A DNA stretch of 64,000 nt from Litomosoides sigmodontis. Taxonomy: Eukaryota > Nematoda > Chromadorea > Rhabditida > Onchocercidae. This document shows positions 11,845 through 24,753 of this stretch, one piece after another. Made by a program: the position numbers and the translations under genes. Location: the NCBI GenBank assembly GCA_963070105.1, contig OY718808.1, positions 1,521,738-1,585,737 on the forward strand, read 5' to 3'. Position 1 is the first letter of the stretch. Each line of letters opens with the position of its first letter. The notes under the pieces were generated by a model that was not told where the DNA came from, did not search any database, and worked only from the letters and a program-made list of their open reading frames with translations.

Positions 11845-14800
11845 TATTGTCTTCGTACAAAAGAAGTATGCCAGAAGAAAAAGTAGGTGAAGAGAAATTA
11901 CATTTGAAATTATTAAACAAAAAAAAAATAGAACATTTCATTCCTCAAAAATAATGTAGGACGGAGGAAATGAAAGAAAAACGGATTGAAAAAGGGAAAA
12001 AAAAAGCAAAATACAATTTTTGAAGATACTTCACTCAGTTACTCCGTCATTTTTGTTGTGCATAAAATATGAAGAATTTTTGAAAATTTTGCTCAAAATA
12101 CGCCACTTCTCAGCGCTATGGTAGGTGCTAAAGGATAATATGTGAAATGAAAATTTCAAGAGAAAAGTTTAAATAGCTTCTCTAAAATTTAAGCTTTTAT
12201 ATCAATTTTAGAAAACTGCCGATTTCAATATGTCCTTCATGCATCATTTTCAATGAGCATTTCATGCAGTAAATAAATATTTGCATGCGACAATGCTATC
12301 TGTCTTATGCTAATTTATTTAGTGCCAAGAAAAGCATCTTCTCCAATTGATCACCAACTTTTTGAATTGTATTTTCTCCAAAAAACTTTTGTTTCTTTTA
12401 TTGCACAACTGACTTCTCCTCACTTCACCGAAAGTTTAATTTAAACTTTAACGAGAAATTTATCAGATGAGACACGTGTGAAACAAAGCATCGCAAGCAC
12501 ACAAATCTTCCGTTATCAGTGATTACAACTTATCAGGTTATTGTAATAGTATTTGACAAGAATTAAAAAAATTCATATTTTAAAATAAGCTACTAGCTTT
12601 ACAATCGTTTTTATGGTAAAATTTTGCATTAGCAACAATCTCTCATTTATATAAATTGCGTGAAAGGGATGCGTTACGTAAAGTGCATGTAATGCGCGTA
12701 AACAGTAAATTGTACGTATCGTACGTAAAATGTGAAATTGCGTAAATTTCCCAAATGAAATATAGAATGTAGCCACTACGTGAAATATGCGAATGTTGCG
12801 GCGATACATACACAAAATTCTTGAGGGTCAGTTTGTTAAAATTTTTAAATTTAATTATCAAATTCTAATGCTTTCTCGTCCTTACCTCATGCATTACATT
12901 TGCTTTAATGAGACGGAAGTAATTAATTGTGTTTATTGATTGAAATTGAAAATTTCTACATTTACATTTCATCGCTATTAGTATCAGCAAATTTTCACCG
13001 ATCCATCGTCCTCGTTGCGTGTGCCGTAAAGCTTAAAGCATACAAAAGTGGACAAAGGGCGAAGGCGCTAATCACTGATAATAGCGTCATCTCTCATACT
13101 AGGAATTCTTAGATTTATCAGTTAGAATTATTCAATTATTAATTGCAATTATTAAACTCATATTAGTTAATTAGTTATTAGCTTCTCATGTTGATTAGAA
13201 ATATTAACTATGAAAAGCAAGGAATTGAGCAAAAAAACGTAACATATCGTTGAAACCACGCAAGTAAAATCATCCAATAGGGAAAAATAAAATTTTCCCT
13301 TTATATTTAGAAAAAAAAATGTCAATAAAATTTAAATAATGTTGCTGCACAATTCTTTTTCCTTAGAAGAAAAAGCGAAGAAATTAGTCACTCTGATAAA
13401 TTAGAGTTAAAAGAAACAAATGACTGCAAAAAAAAAATTGTTGGATGCTTTATTTTATTTCAAAAATTGAAAAGAAGAAACACAGGCAAGCAAACAAACA
13501 ATACATTGGTGTTTTAAGCTTCAAGCTTTTCTAATTTCATGTCTCATTAAAGACACCATTTTAATGACAGTGCTACAGGCATATGAAACGTCAGAAAATC
13601 ATAAAATGAACAATTTAATTATTGCCAAGTAATTACTGCCGCACTTCTCATCGCTGTGATTTTTCAAAAAAAAAAAAACAAGAAACAAAAAAAAGAAAAA
13701 TGAAAGAAAGGATAAACTTGAAAATTTTTTATTGAGGAACTATTTTTTTCTCCAACTTCAGTGACATCTCTACAACATTTGAAATACATCATCACCAGAC
13801 ACAAATGATGCAAATCCGACAATGGGACATTTCCAATAAAGTTAATTAATTGAGTTTAAAATCAGTTGAAAAAATTAAAATCAATCAATGAAAATATATT
13901 TAAAAATGTTTCGTTGTTCAAAATTAATTACGTCTATTTGCTAGAATTAAAATTTCTAATAAAATTTGTTTTTTTTTTAGCATCGAGTTGTTTTCTTAAT
14001 GCATGCAAAAATATGAAAAGGAATATTTTTTGGTGCAATACTTTTCACGAACTGGATAACTCAATAAATTTTAGGACGAGAAAAGAGAAGGAATAAGCGT
14101 AGTATGATTAAAATTTCTTTTAAGCAACGGATTCTACTCTAAGTGTATAATACTAAAAATTCAATTTTGAAAAGCAATTTGTGCCTGATAAAGAAATTTT
14201 ATCAATTTTTTAATATATTAAATAATATTATTTCACTTAATTGTTAAATCCATTAGATTGATGAATGAATACGTTTTTACGTATGAAGATTCCTCCGTTG
14301 AAAAAAAGAAAGAACGAAATCACATTTATCAGTTTCTTCTCTTTCTCAATTCCGCCCATATGTAAGTTGAACCAAATGCGCTACTGTCACATTTCATTTA
14401 TTTATAAACGTCAAGCGTAAATCCAGTGCTATTAGCTCGAAATAAATGAAAAATACCGGAGCTGGCAAATACACTACTCATATCTGCTCCACCAACTGGT
14501 TACCTTTTTGGTACAGAGAGTATTCAAGTAATTTATAAAGAAAATGAAATGTTTGAAATGAACTAAAATTTTTATTTTGTTTTTTTTTTCTTTCACGTAT
14601 TCTGAAATTTTTGTGCTGTCAATTGTTTTTGTTGCTATTCACATTTACGTATTTTACGTTAGAAAATTGTGACATTTAATTTAATTTAGTTTTTTTTTTA
14701 TTTGGAAATTGATACGATTCTTTTTTTTTCAATTACTTATTTCAATGTTACACTTCTTTGTCGCATTTTCTCCTTTTTTTTTAAAAAAAAAAGAGGTTAT

Positions 14801-15549
14801 CATTGTAAATTAATAGAGAAGGATGGGAGAAAGCATGGTTAGAGAGAATTTTAAATTGTAAAAAAAACCCATTTGTTGTCATTTATTTATTTCTATAAAT
14901 ACGATGATAACCTGCCACTTTCGCCAATCGAACTGCAACTGCTTTTGACATATTTCAATTTAGTGAAAAATTATTCGCAAAATGGAAATGCTCATGAATG
15001 GTTCAAAAAAAGCAAGAGGAAAACACAAACAAAGTAAAGCAATCTATAACTCACTTAATCGATAACAAAAAAAAAAAACGAAATATGAAGTGGAATTTGA
15101 TTGGCACAGTGATGTAAATAACGTATGTGAAAAGTGCATGTTGCAAATGGAAATGAATTTGAGAAAAAAAACAAATAAATAAACTTATTTATACAGCAAT
15201 TATTTGCCAATTGAAAGTGGGAAAAGCTCTTTGAACAGAAATCTTTGTTGATTGAAAGTAGGAAGAAAGAATTTCAAATTTTTTTTTCATAATTAAAGCA
15301 AAAAAAGAAACATTACCACATCACTGCCTGCTCCGTCACTCTCACGAATTAGGATAATTCGCAACAAAAAAAAAAAAAAACAAAGATTTTTTTTGTTGAA
15401 TTTTTTTTAGTGAAATATATGTATATAATAAATTGTTTCAAATTATCAATCATACTGATATTGGCAAGGTGAAGTGTTCGAGAAAACTCACTTTGCTAAC
15501 TTTTTCCTCTAATCACACCTTCTATCATCACATATCTTCGCCTTCCAGT

Positions 15550-15735
15550 TTATCACTGCTAATGTTCCCCCTGTTACGTATCCTTATCACGCGGCTTATC
15601 AGTGTTAATGTTCCTCCCGTTACGTATCCTTATCACGCGGCTTATCAGTGTTAATGTTCCCCCTGTTACGTATCTTTATCACACGGCTTATCAGTGTTAA
15701 GTGTCTCGTAACGTATCCTTATCGCTCAGTTTATC
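15550..15735. repeat. 46-bp minisatellite, about four copies
   Basis: Units beginning TTATCA(C/G)TG start at 15550, 15596, 15642 and 15688, a spacing of exactly 46 bp. A shortened 43-bp unit leads to 15731. Each unit carries GTTACGTATC and TATCACGCGGC. Open frames through this stretch are repetitive translations, not a gene. Confidence 0.9.
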
Positions 15736-16173
15736 ACTATTTTTTATGCTTTAAACGTATCAACACGTTTTTTTACGCATCATTATTCCTATTACGCATG
15801 CTAATCAAGCAGTATATCACTGCTAACAATCAATCCCACGAATGAAAAAGAGGATGAAAAACAACCGTGCGGAAGTAAAGTCTACTGAATGTTAGGACAG
15901 AACTCACTTGAGGGGTTATTTGCAAAAAAAAAAAAAAAATCTTTTCACATCATTTCCCGCACTCTTCCACAACCAAAATAAAATTAGGAAAATTAGAAAT
16001 TCCTCCCACCCACACCAGCCTTCTCTTCCTCACTTTTCACTAAAATTAAGAAAATAAATGGAAATGTTTGATGAGTGAGAGAGCATTATTGATAAAAGCT
16101 TAGTTAACTTCGGAATGATAGGTTTGTCAATTTCGGACTACAAGTATAGAAATGTTAGGGGAAAGAATCTTAT

Positions 16174-16360
16174 TTTTTTTAAAATGCTTTTTGCAAAATT
16201 TATAACTTTTTTTTTAAAAAATGCTTCTGAAAAATTTTAATTAATCTTTCGAATAACGCAATAAATTTTTTTTAAATGCTTTTTGCAAAATTTATAACTG
16301 TTTTTTTAAAAACGCTTTTGAAAAATTTTAATTAATCTTTCGAATAACGCAGCAAAGATC
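16174..16360. repeat. Tandem duplication of a ~92-bp unit
   Basis: Two adjacent copies share AAATGCTTTTTGCAAAATTT (starting 16182 and 16274, 92 bp apart) and the end TTTCGAATAACGCA. Only a few differences separate them, mostly in T-run length, so the duplication looks recent. Confidence 0.88.
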
Positions 16361-18681
16361 AAATGCTAAGTTTTCTTCGTTTTCTTTCTCTTTTTGTCCT
16401 CTCTTTTTATCCATGCCTTTTCTCAATAAAACATTATGACATGATAAAAATTCAAAAATACAGGAATTACGAAGATAAAATGGCTTTCATTCCGGTTGTC
16501 ATCTTTTTTTTGAACGATAAAAAGATGGTAATGAATTAAATTTTAAATTGAATGAAAATTTTTCCTGATTTAATGAGCTTTTTGCATGCGCTTCAGGCCC
16601 ACTTAGTAAACAGTTAATGCAATGCCTTGTTATTTACAATGAGAATAATTTAAAAAATGCAAAAATGTTACTTTTTTCAAAAAATTTATTGCAAAAAACT
16701 GCTAAAAATAAAAATTCCATGCATTTAATGCGCAAATTTTGTAAAAAATTTTGTAAAAAATTTGAAACTGTTTCGAAAAAAAACGATGTGAATTGTGTTT
16801 TGAATGCATGTTCTCATCATGCCTTAATTATCAAAATTTGATGATTTCATTCATTTATTAAGCAATTTAAATTGCTTTTAAATCGTCCGAAATTTGCTTA
16901 AAATTAAAAAATTAATGAATGTGCTACCAGCACTAAACGGATGGACGTGCGAAAGCAGTAAAATTTCTTCATCCATTTTCTTCGCTCATTCACAACCGAG
17001 GAAATTTTTGCGCTTCATTTGCTTTGTGATAATAAAATTTTAATTCAAACCAACGCTGTTCACTTTTTCGTATCCACAAACTCTCACCATAGCACTGGCA
17101 GTTAAACAGGTCAGAAACAACAAAAAGAAAGAGCAAAACAATAAAGTACAAGTTTTACTAAAGCGTTAAACTTAATTCATTAAAAAATATTAAAAGAGTA
17201 ATAAATTAGCTAAAGTATTAAGTTAAAGTTATTGAATGCTCATCGAAATTAAAATTTAAGTTTTATTAACGCTTTATTTTGTGTACATTCATTTTAATTC
17301 AATTCAGTTCAATTCAATTGACAATTGCAAAATAGTTCACTTTCAGGTATTAAATACAATGATTAGCAGTAGTTGCTGAGCGAAATCTTTCGTTTATTAA
17401 CAATTACTTCAAACATGCATTAACAATTTCACTTCACTGTACAAATTAACCAATTGATTTCGAGCACTAAGAGAATGAATTGCAAAATATGCTTCGTACA
17501 AAAATCATTCCTTTTTCAAAAAAAAAAAAAATCAAATTAATTATGCAAAAAATAAACAACAACAAAAGCGGATGTGCAGTTATTTTAATTTTCTTTCTTT
17601 TTTCTTTCTACAACATTACTTTCTAGTCAACAGAGTAATATATTGTGCAAAATTGAAATTATCAATTTCTTTGGAATATTTTTTAAAAGAAAAAAATGAG
17701 ATCAGCAAATATTAGCTTATTTTTATACTATCATTTCGCGCAGATATGCCAATTTTTTTTTTGAAAATATATGAATTAGCTGATGTTTTGCCCAAAAATT
17801 ACTCAATTCATTCAATTATTGGTAATTAATTAAAAGTTCTAAAAATCAACAACAAAGAACTCCTAGCATTAAAATGTTGAAATTTTTAGAAATTAAAAAA
17901 ATCAATAAGATGATCTTTGCAAATGCCATTTTGCAATAATTAGAGTAAATCGTAGACATAAACGATGGAAAAAATTTTATAACAGAGCAATCAATGGAGC
18001 GAATGCAAAATGCAATCGTCATTTAAGTAAACAAACGAAAGAGAAAACAATGATAAAATTGAAAGTTTCAATCTTTTCAGCCTATTTCAAACTTTTGATA
18101 ACTTTCTGAATTTTCAAAATACGCTTTTTTCCCTATGCAAGAAAAAAACGGTAACAAATCTTTACATCTGTTAAAGTTAAATTACCACTTTTTAACGCAT
18201 GATCACTGTTCACCATTTCATCGATTGCTCGTTATCAATGTTAAATTCAAAAAAAAAAGAGGTAATAATTTTTTTTCCACTTCGATTTTCTCCTCCGTTC
18301 TTTGAATCGAATGAAAATTCATTTGGGGTGGAATAATTAAGGCTTGAAATAATTTGAAAAAAAATTCCTGGCTAAATTATTTACATTTTCATACAGTATA
18401 ATTCGTAGAAATGCAAATTTCGATGTGTAAGACAAGAAAAGACAAAAAAAAAGAAGTGAAATAATCGCTAATTTTTTTTTATTATTATCATGTTGTTGTT
18501 GTTGTTGTGTTTTTTTTTTTTAAATTAACAATTAATTGAAGAGAGGAAGGAAAAAGAGACAAAAAAAAGAAAGGGAAAACAAGACATGACATTTCGTCTT
18601 TCTCTTTGCTAATTAATCCACTGCTAAAGTAATGAATGTGAAATGACAAAAAGAAAAACGAAAAAAATTTTCCTTATCAAA

Positions 18682-21579
18682 CTATTCACTCGCCACTTGT
18701 ATATTCCTCAATTCATTTGCGCATCCTTTTTCCAACTCTGATAAGATAATTGCTATCACTGTCTTGTAGATTTCATGCATGTTATCCGTGTAACGGTCAC
18801 CCAATATCAATTTCACGGAATACAAAAACGGCTCTTCCATTATCTCAAACAGTTCATCATCCATTACTATCAGTATTAACTTAATTAATTTACCACACAG
18901 TAGCACTAAATTAATTAATGAATAATGCAAACATATCAATTTCAAACAATTTTGTCAATTATTTTGCATACATTTTTCTCTTTACTAATTAGCTGCATAA
19001 TAAGTGATTCATTTAAATTAATAGCTAGCTAATTTCGTATCTGTCGAATTTTTTAATCAATTAATTTGCACTGATCGAGTGGAAATTCATTTCAACCAAC
19101 TTAATTTCATTCATTACTAATTGAATGGATTAATTAACTGTGCACCGATTTTTACTAACTAAATAATTGATAGTTAATTGCTTATCATTCATCGACAACA
19201 AGTATCACAGAGCTGATATGATTGATAGGAACTAAATTACCCAAAATAAATTAGGCTTGAAAAATTCTTTATGCGCATGAAAACGACTGTTTTCTTCGAT
19301 TAATTGAAAAAATTTCTCGGGATTTCCAATATTACTGAAATTGTCATTGTGTAAAAAAAATGACAATGGATTATTGAGTCTTCAATTCTTCAGCATTTCC
19401 GATAATTCTGTTATCAAAATGCGGCAAATTACTAATAGATTGTGCACATACTTTTTCCACTCTATTCTTTCAATTATTTAATGCGATGTTTGCTGCGCTT
19501 CTGCATAATTTATTGCAATTTTATTTTTACAAAATATGAAATGAGGATTTTTATTGAATTTCTGTGATGTAATTAATAATATCGAACACGTTTTACACGT
19601 GTAAGCGATTAAGCTGTTAGTGCAATTTAGATGAATAATGCTTACTGCAAAATATGTTGTTTTGAAATCTAGTGGAAAACGAATAAGGTAACTGACGAAA
19701 TGAGTAGACCGAGGAATTTCATCACATTTTCACCGTGCAATTTCAGGGATTCGTTCATTCGTTGTCGCTCCACGTTTGACGTAGCAATGTTACGGAACGG
19801 AAATAACTTAAAGTATTCCGGATGTAATGAAAACATCCTGAAATTTTAAAAGCACTCTAAATTTATGCGAAAAGAAATATTACAATTGATTTCATCAATT
19901 TATCTGCTAAATAAAAATAGAGAGGATTGTTGTAAGCGAGAAATAATTTTGGCATCAGGCGCTCCATGAAATGTAGTATGAATTAAGCTAATAAATAACA
20001 AGCATAATTGAGTTTGCATGTCGTGTGGGACAATTGAGCAACCACCTGAAATGCTAGCAATCAATCAAAATAACCGCAGTGAAGAGAGTATTGACTTGTG
20101 AGCGAAATTAAATGCATCATTAAGCTCAAACATTAAGCTGGTTGTAATTATGCAGACTGTCAATGCTAAACTCTCGCAGAGTATTTTAAAACAAACGTTC
20201 ATTTCTTATCATTGCGCACCTGACGACAACAAATTTATTGCTATGACGAATTTTAAAAAAATGGTAATAAAAAAATGGTACAATGAATAACAAGTAAAAT
20301 AGCAATAATAATAATAAATAATAATAATAAATAATAAATAATAAATAATAAATAACAAATAATAGTTAATAAACAATAAATAATAAATAATAAATAAGAA
20401 ACAAATAAATAATAATAAATAACAATAAATAATAATAAATAATAGTAAATAATAATAAATAATAATAAATAATAATAAATAATAATAAATAATAATAAAT
20501 AATAATAAATAATAATAAATAATAATAAATAATAATAAATAATAATAAATAATAATAAATAATAATAAATAATAATAAATAATAATAAATAATAATAAAT
20601 AATAATAAATAATAATAAATAATAATAAATAATAATAAATAATAATAAATAATAATAAATAATAATAAATAATAATAAATAATAATAAATAATAATAAAT
20701 AATAATAAATAATAATAAATAATAATAAATAATAATAAATAATAATAAATAATAATAAATAATAATAAATAATAATAAATAATAATAAATAATAATAAAT
20801 AATAATAAATAATAATAAATAATAATAAATAATAATAAATAATAATAAATAATAATAAATAATAATAAATAATAATAAATAATAATAAATAATAATAAAT
20901 AATAATAAATAATAATAAATAATAATAAATAATAATAAATAATAATAAATAATAATAAATAATAATAAATAATAATAAATAATAATAAATAATAATAAAT
21001 AATAATAAATAATAATAAATAATAATAAATAATAATAAATAATAATAAATAATAATAAATAATAATAAATAATAATAAATAATAATAAATAATAATAAAT
21101 AATAATAAATAATAATAAATAATAATAAATAATAATAAATAATAATAAATAATAATAAATTAATAAATAAAGGTAAGTAACAATAGACAGTGGGGTGGAA
21201 AATTGATTAAATTGGAATAACGCGGTGTGTTGGGAGAAAGGCGAAGAATTGAACAGGAAGGTGGAAGTAATGAGGAAACTGCTAAATTAATGAATGACAG
21301 GAATTAGTATTGATAACTACTACGCAAGGATTTTTCGACGGAGCAAAAAAGAGGCAATTCAAAAATTTACCTGATAAACATTTCAGTGCCAGCTGCAGTA
21401 ACCTCTCGATCAATACCCTTCCAATTTTTGATTAGTACGTATTTTTGCTTCTCTGTGAGCGGTATCCGTTGTTCCACAGTGTCCTTTAGCACGGAATTTT
21501 GCGCCCTTGCAATGGGCGCCATTGGTACATCACATGAATTGCCTATTTGAGATTTCAAACAAAAACAACGGCACAGCAT
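18682..21579 (-). CDS. Nematode globin, paralogue 2
   Basis: Leftward gene with coding exons 21371-21579 (209 bp), 19697-19837 (141), 19241-19334 (94) and 18682-18879 (198). Phases are the same as in paralogue 1 and the product is 213 aa. The N terminus MLCRCFCLK is Cys-rich, echoing YCSC in paralogue 1, and precedes a variable linker. Globin landmarks are LTEKQKYVLIKNWKGI, FPFRNI, distal His E7 at residue 104 in KLHGENVM, proximal His F8 at residue 136 in FHAHKEF, and YSVKLILGDRY near the C terminus. Both key histidines sit at the same residue numbers as in paralogue 1. The second introns are both 362 bp but not visibly similar. Intron 1 is about 1.5 kb and contains a decamer satellite. The acceptor of the last exon (TTAATTAAG) is weak, but it keeps the phase and makes that exon align residue for residue with paralogue 1. 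Confidence 0.9.
20301..21172. repeat. (AATAATAAAT)n decamer satellite in globin intron 1
   Basis: From 20451 to 21160 the sequence is 71 perfect copies of the 10-bp unit. About 150 bp of degenerate AATAAT/AAATAAT units precede it and a short degraded tail follows. It lies wholly inside intron 1 of globin paralogue 2. On the transcribed (minus) strand the unit reads ATTTATTATT, so the pre-mRNA carries an AUUUA pentamer every 10 nt. Confidence 0.97.
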
Positions 21580-23364
21580 TGTGTTGCAAGTAATTTCTGA
21601 AAATCATGCAACAAGCTTGAGGCAATTAAAAATTTGCGCGAAAACGACGTCTTTTAAATAATATTATGATGTTTGGTGACAAATTAAAATTTTGTATCTG
21701 CAATTCGATTCGATCATTTAACATTATTGCACTAATTATTTGTGACTTTTAACGAATAAAAAAAAGAGAACAAGAAACTTCTCTCTTTACAAATTTTAGT
21801 TCATATAATGCAAACATTTCGTGAATTAAAAACTATTTGCATTTAAAATTTGTTCAAACGGAAAGTTTTTTTTCCTTTTCGATTATTTCGATTGGAATTT
21901 TTTTGCGCTTGCGTTGATATTTCGTTTTTGCAACAACCTCTTGTTACTAATTAATCAAAAATTAATTTTTAATTAATCCGATTTTTTTTACAAATACTAA
22001 ATCAGTCACGCGCGAATGTAATGCTTCATTTCCTATTTCGTTCGCTGCTATCATTGCTATTAAATAATCTTAGATTTCGTCATTTTAGCATAGCGGTTTA
22101 ATTTTCTGTTGTGCAATCATCACTGATAAAATTTTTTTGATTTTCAATTCAACTTCAAAATTTGCAAAGAAAGAAACGAACAAATTCATTAATTATGATT
22201 CTCGTAAAATTTATTCGAAAGAAAATAAAGTGTTTGTGAGTACAAAAAAGTGTATTGATTGAAAGTGTATTTGCAATAAATTTGTTGGTTAACTTTCTTT
22301 ATAAAAAATATTGGTTAATAATGATTGATATTGCACCTGCAAATATCTCTCATTAACAAATAGCAATTAAAATTTAATGAAATTGACAACGACAAAACGA
22401 AGCAAGTGTACTGGCTAGTTTCTGTATATTTCACTTCTAAAAACTAAATTCTAAGTTTAAAAAAAAAGAACTTTCCAAACAATAGTTGTCCTACATCTCG
22501 TAGACTTCCTGGTTTTATTTTTTTTTTGCTTGATTATATGAAAGTTTTATGTGATGCATTCCTTGCGCACTGACTACCAAAATAGCTAAAAGTAATTACA
22601 GTTATAAATGAAAAAAATGTTACATTTCTCAAAATCATGAAGCGATATAGATTGCAATTCTCTCAAGTACATTGTAAGATAACAATAAAGAAATGAATAA
22701 TTATTAAAAAAGATTTAAAAAAGTGAACAAATCCTATTGTGTAGGTAAAATAAGATGGCATTTGACGATAACTTTGAATTATAAAAAGATGATCTTTATA
22801 AAATGCAAATTTTAATATTGCCTATTTAATATGCAAAATTTTGTACTGATAGGATATGAAATATTTTTTTTCCTATAATATAAGTGAAAAGTATCTGAAT
22901 AATTAATTATTAAAATAATTCTTTCTATACATGTATTCAAAAAAAAGCAGATCCTATTTCAACAGTCCACATCAATTAGAAAACTTACAACTTTTAATAA
23001 TATTGCTTTTAAAATGAGGAATGTTTGCTAAGCAAATATAAAATGATAAAAGTAAATCGCTGAAGCAATGAACTAAAACACAATTGATGTACAAATTACA
23101 GGTCAGTGCTGCTAAAAAACAAATTTCACAATCAGAAAAACTAAATTTTATTATTCGTTTGATGATGTGGGAAAAGTTTTGAAATTATAAAATTTGAAAG
23201 ATTTTTATGAGTAGCTGAGCGAAAAGAATAGATGTAATTTAATTCCAATGACAAATCTGTCGTGATGCCTTGGTAACAACACATTTCCTCATAACTATTT
23301 CATGTATGACGATTATGAGAATGTAATATTATCACTACGAACATAGCATTTCCAGATCGCATAG

Positions 23365-23476
23365 AACAACAACAACAACAATAACAATAACAACAACGAC
23401 AATAACAACAACAACAACAACAATAACGACAACAACGATAACAACAACTATAATAACAACAACAACAGCAATAACC
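23365..23476. repeat. Imperfect (AAC/AAT)n repeat
   Basis: About 110 bp of AAC units interrupted by AAT and GAC triplets, upstream of globin paralogue 2. Confidence 0.85.
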
Positions 23477-24680
23477 ACTACATGCAAAGCTTACAATTAC
23501 ACTTAATTAGTGCAAAAAGGGTGACAGTTTTTTTCAATAATTAAGGCGTATGAAGCAGTAGTGAGGAGGAAGAAGGAGCAAGTGCTGGAAATTACTGAAA
23601 TTGAATAAAATTTTAAGGAAGTGAATACATTGCATCACTATAACATCGGCAGAACTGATCAATAGGAACAATTACACCGGAAGAAAGTTTGGAAAATGAT
23701 CAATGAAAAAACAGTGGAAAAGAAAAATAAAATTCAAATGCATAGTTTTTTGTGAAAAAATTTAGTCGTTTAGTGCAAACAGAGCTGTCGGCGATCCAAC
23801 GACACAAACGATCCTCTCTCATCGCATAAAATATAACAAATTTTAAAATATGAATAATTTCTAATTAAATAATTTGATGAAAATGTCACTAATTAATTTA
23901 GTTGTGAAATAGCTAATGTAAAACTATCAGGCATATAGTTAACCAAATTAGCGGTGTGAGAACAAGTGAACAACTTCAATTCAAACCTTCCAAACTTTTC
24001 TCCGCTCTCTCTCTCTCTCTTTCCCTATTTTTTTTTTCATGAAATGATGAGAAGAAATTGTCAGGGGAGATGTGAAGAGAAAAACAATGTAAAAGCATGA
24101 AATTCTTTTAATAATTCTTTAAAAATTTCAAACTAACACTTTAAAAATAGCATTTGGCTATTTTTAAAAGTAAAAAAAAATGAGGTAAAAAAAATAGGAA
24201 AGAAATTTTCTGACAGAAAATTCCTATCTTTCTATTATTTCTATCTTCTGACAAAAATATTTTTTTTTTACTCTTTTCGCTTACTTTGTCTGATCAAAGA
24301 GCAGCAGTGAGAAAATGTATTGTGCTTAAATTTTAAGAATGTTCTTTTTGCAACATGCGCTATTGTGATGCTTGTTTAACAAAATGAAACGAAAAAACCA
24401 AACAAAAAAAATCACTGGAAATTAGCAGAGGACAAAAATAATTTACGATAATGAATGATAATGATTATGCCGGCTAACCGTAGTGCAGTAGTTGTTTGTC
24501 CATTTTGACAAGCTCTATGCATCAATTAAATTAAGCACAATCGATTTCCAGTGATACCCACCCTCTCTACACATGTGAATGAAGTTAAAAATTAAATTAA
24601 GTACAGTTTAACAAGTTGATTGAGAAAGGGAGTAATAATAGCATCATATGATAATTTATGATAATGGTGATAGTGATGTT

Positions 24681-24753
24681 GACATGATGATGATTGTGAA
24701 GATAACGATGACGATGATGATGATGATGATGATGTCGATGAAGATGAGGATGA
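24681..24753. repeat. (GAT)n-rich repeat
   Basis: GAT/ATG triplets with occasional substitutions. Confidence 0.8.

Larger units (their letters stand above)
10316..18681. other. Gene-poor A+T-rich interval between the two globin genes
   Basis: About 8.4 kb with no coding exon I can support on either strand. It contains many A/T homopolymers, (GA)n near 10518, (CT)n at 11811-11843, a 46-bp minisatellite (15.55-15.73 kb) and a 92-bp tandem duplication (16.17-16.36 kb). Its right part is the 3' flank of globin paralogue 2 and its left part is the upstream region of paralogue 1. Confidence 0.6.

Noticed and set aside
12513..13081. 13-bp inverted repeat TTATCAGTGATTA / TAATCACTGATAA, 570 bp apart
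   Set aside because: Considered as transposon ends, but the match does not extend beyond 13 bp. Matches of this length are expected by chance in a window of this size and composition.
15433..15845. Overlapping open frames with repeated PLLRI(L/F)ITRLISV
   Set aside because: They are translations of the 46-bp minisatellite. 46 is not a multiple of 3, so the frame is not held between copies.
23365..23476. Regularly spaced repeats considered as a CRISPR-like array
   Set aside because: It is an imperfect trinucleotide repeat without distinct spacers, in a eukaryotic genome.
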